From: Spirochaetaceae bacterium
GTDB lineage: Bacteria > Spirochaetota > Spirochaetia > Treponematales > Treponemataceae
Assembly: GCA_031285525.1 (NCBI GenBank)
Contig: JAITWB010000141.1
Coordinates: 1 to 7,502, forward strand
Direction: 5' to 3'
Length of the DNA: 7,502 nt
In this document: positions 6,330-7,502 of the stretch, piece by piece
Numbering within the stretch: the stretch's first letter is position 1
Layout: each line of letters opens with the position of its first letter
Program-made: the position numbers and the translations under genes
The notes under the pieces: model-generated
Databases searched by the model: none
Seen by the model: only the letters and a program-made list of their open reading frames with translations
Told to the model about the DNA's origin: nothing

Positions 6330-6800
6330 CCTCGTTACCTCTTCCTTCTTCAAGATATATACCGGATACAATAGAAAAGCAGAAAGCAATAAAGCATAGG
6401 CTGTTGAAAAACTTGCATACACAGAGGCTTGGGCAAATGTCGTACGAAGGGCGAATTCAGATGATTCCGTCAGCCCCAGAGCATAATCCCTTTTATCCAA
6501 GATATATGAAAATAGCCCTTGTATCGTTGAGAGTATTCCAAACGCATTGGTAATATATATCAACGACTTATAGTGTGCCGCTGTCTTGTTGTCTTGTTTG
6601 ATTGATTTTACACGAAAACTGAACACCGTTTTTATGCCATCGATATATTCCCTCCATTTAAAACAGCATAGTGAAAAGAGTATTCCCGGGACAATAACCA
6701 GCGGAATACTGTCCAGATTGATAAAATACCCCACATTTCCGCTAAAATGTGCAAATAATAATAGAATTCCCGTAATACCTATAAACCCTATAAAAATCAT
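6327..6800 (-). CDS. Small MotA/TolQ/ExbB-like membrane protein
   Basis: A 157-residue protein with four predicted membrane helices (about 2-18, 30-46, 80-100, 128-150). The segment NLDSIPLVIVPGILF (28-42) resembles the MotA stretch 'IDIPSLLIVxGGT', and NAFGILSTIQGLF (85-97) followed by ASFSTAYALLLSAFLLYP (129-146) resembles the last two helices of the family, which line the proton channel. MotA proteins are usually about 250-290 residues; here the cytoplasmic loop between helices 2 and 3 is only about 30 residues. The conserved Pro before AFG (Pro173 of E. coli MotA) is Asn85, while a Pro in the last helix (146) is kept. ATG 6800 is preceded by AAAGGAG (plus 6808-6814) at 7 bases, a good site. 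No motB, exbD or tolR partner is in the window. The C-terminal KEEVTR lies in a palindrome arm. Family call is moderate; a true stator role is doubtful. Confidence 0.5.
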   Translation of the reverse strand: MIFIGFIGITGILLLFAHFSGNVGYFINLDSIPLVIVPGILFSLCCFKWREYIDGIKTVFSFRVKSIKQDNKTAAHYKSLIYITNAFGILSTIQGLFSYILDKRDYALGLTESSEFALRTTFAQASVYASFSTAYALLLSAFLLYPVYILKKEEVTR

Positions 6801-6927
6801 ATTGATTCTCCTTTGATTAATAATACTGGGATACCCTTTATAGTGTTGGAATCATAAAACTTTTAGTCTCGGTTGTTTTCCGCAAACGCAGGATATACTA
6901 TAAATCTATTCGGGAGGAGAGCCTGAA
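6801..6927. promoter_or_regulatory. Divergent AT-rich intergenic region with a promoter-like box for the wHTH gene
   Basis: This 127-bp stretch separates the divergent membrane-protein and winged-helix genes. TATACT (6894-6899, 5/6) is a candidate -10 for the rightward gene; TTGTTT (6873-6878) lies 15 bp upstream, short for a -35. For the leftward gene only a CTATAAAG-like box (plus strand about 6836-6844) is seen, with no clear -35. No RNA gene or strong hairpin was seen. Confidence 0.3.
6912..6919 (+). promoter_or_regulatory. Ribosome binding site that decides a TTG start
   Basis: GGGAGGAG (6912-6919) ends 8 bases before the TTG at 6928. There is no in-frame ATG nearby, so this strong Shine-Dalgarno match is the main reason for calling that start. 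Confidence 0.55.
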
Positions 6928-7212
6928 TTGATAGAAGGAGATGTGTTCAAGACCATCGTTCCGCTGCAAAATATCGGCGCTGTAGGGTTTACCGAAAATC
7001 CTATTGGTGATCCTGGCATCACCAAAAATGAAACACAAGATAAAATTCTTGCATTGTTGCGTAACGATCCGTCTTTAACCATAACTGCGTTGGCGATAGA
7101 GGTTGGTATTTCAGAAAGAAACATAAAGCAGCATATCAAATCTTTAAAAGAGGCGGATTTACTTGACCAAGATGGTTCCAATAGAAAGGGGCAATGGGTT
7201 GTTAAAATATAA
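6928..7212 (+). CDS. Short winged-helix protein, resembles the C-terminal tail of AlbA_2/RecG-like ATP-binding regulators
   Basis: A 94-residue protein beginning at TTG with a strong ribosome site. Residues 1-14 (MIEGDVFKTIVPLQ) resemble the last strand of the RecG-like/'divergent AAA' C-terminal domain found in AlbA_2 (COG2865-type) proteins. A linker follows, and residues 35-94 form a MarR/Lrp-type winged helix: TQDKILALLRNDP, then the helix-turn-helix ITALAIEVGISERNIKQHIK, then LKEADLLDQDGSNRKGQWVV as the wing. The resemblance continues in frame upstream of the TTG (GGEPEL), in DNA that also serves as the ribosome site, until a TAA at 6901. The gene is therefore either a decayed remnant of a larger regulator or a tail now expressed alone as a small DNA-binding protein. 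The ATPase-like core is not present in the window. It lies 34 bp before the secreted protein gene and may be co-transcribed with it. Confidence 0.6.
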   Translation: MIEGDVFKTIVPLQNIGAVGFTENPIGDPGITKNETQDKILALLRNDPSLTITALAIEVGISERNIKQHIKSLKEADLLDQDGSNRKGQWVVKI

Positions 7213-7246
7213 CGTTTTCATTCTTAAGGCAGAGGAGGGGGAGCGA

Positions 7247-7502
7247 ATGAATGTGCAAAATAAGAAAGGTGTAAAAGGTTTGGCTGTATTGTTCTTCCTG
7301 TTTCTGGCAATTCAGGCGCATTCTCAGCTCTTTTACCCCTCAAGACCTCTGGAGGTTATAAAAACCGAGTGGTTTGATATCATCTATCCTGAAGAGTCCG
7401 CCGGATCGGCAGAGCGGTTGGCCGCCGCCGCTGACGGTATCTACGATGAGATAGCAAATCGCCTCAATGTGCAGGCGCGATTTCGCTTTCCCGTGGTAAT
7501 CA
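7247..7502 (+). CDS. Secreted protein with signal peptide, peptidase-MA-like N-terminus (3' end off window)
   Basis: The first 85 codons are visible and remain open to the window edge. A very strong ribosome site, GAGGAGGGGGA (7232-7242), lies 4 bases before the ATG. The N-terminus is a classical signal peptide: MNVQNKKGVKG basic region, LAVLFFLFLAI core and a likely cleavage after AHS (residues 24-26). The mature start includes VIKTEWFDIIYP, then SAGSAERLAAAADGIYDEIA and RFRFPVVI. This 'h-F-x-I-x-YP ... A-x-x-LA-x-x-A-D-x-x-Y' layout recalls the beginning of secreted peptidase-MA-like (gluzincin) or TolB-propeller-associated proteins common in spirochaetes. The zinc-binding HExxH would lie beyond the window, so the enzyme assignment is unproven. 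Export is the only firm statement; an alternative is an uncharacterised periplasmic protein. Confidence 0.6.
   Translation, partial: MNVQNKKGVKGLAVLFFLFLAIQAHSQLFYPSRPLEVIKTEWFDIIYPEESAGSAERLAAAADGIYDEIANRLNVQARFRFPVVI

Overview
The window shows ordinary bacterial coding density with a moderate GC content. It reads best as a spirochaete-like (Treponema-type) or other anaerobic gut-type chromosome: a Rpn-family transposase/nuclease relative, an AzgA-like purine permease, a GAF-PAS-GGDEF cyclase, a stand-alone E2-type acyltransferase beside an acyl-CoA ligase, and a secreted protein whose start resembles peptidase-MA-like proteins. This assignment is an inference from gene types remembered from such genomes; no 16S rRNA or other phylogenetic marker is present.

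Layout. Bases 1-594 (+) hold the 3' part of a Rpn/PD-(D/E)XK gene, cut by the window edge. A hairpin separates it from a convergent NCS2 purine permease (647-1942, -). The permease and a diguanylate cyclase (2042-3484, +) diverge from a 99-bp region with two back-to-back sigma70-type promoters. Next on the + strand come an E2-like acyltransferase-fold protein lacking the usual catalytic His (about 3562-4464), a strong hairpin, and an AMP-forming acyl-CoA ligase (4529-6253). The ligase converges on a small MotA/TolQ/ExbB-like membrane protein (6327-6800, -). Both genes end inside the arms of a long imperfect palindrome. A more AT-rich stretch follows, with a 94-residue winged-helix protein (6928-7212, +) that looks like the C-terminal tail of a larger AlbA_2/RecG-like regulator. 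A secreted protein starts at 7247 and runs off the right edge.

How the genes may work together. The only convincing functional pair is the acyltransferase-like protein and the acyl-CoA ligase: one would activate an acid as its CoA thioester and the other could bind or transfer the acyl group. The cyclase points to c-di-GMP signalling and the permease to purine salvage; their divergent arrangement may only reflect a shared promoter region. No CRISPR array, tRNA, rRNA or complete insertion sequence was seen. No gene-free stretch exceeds 300 bases; the longest is 6801-6927.
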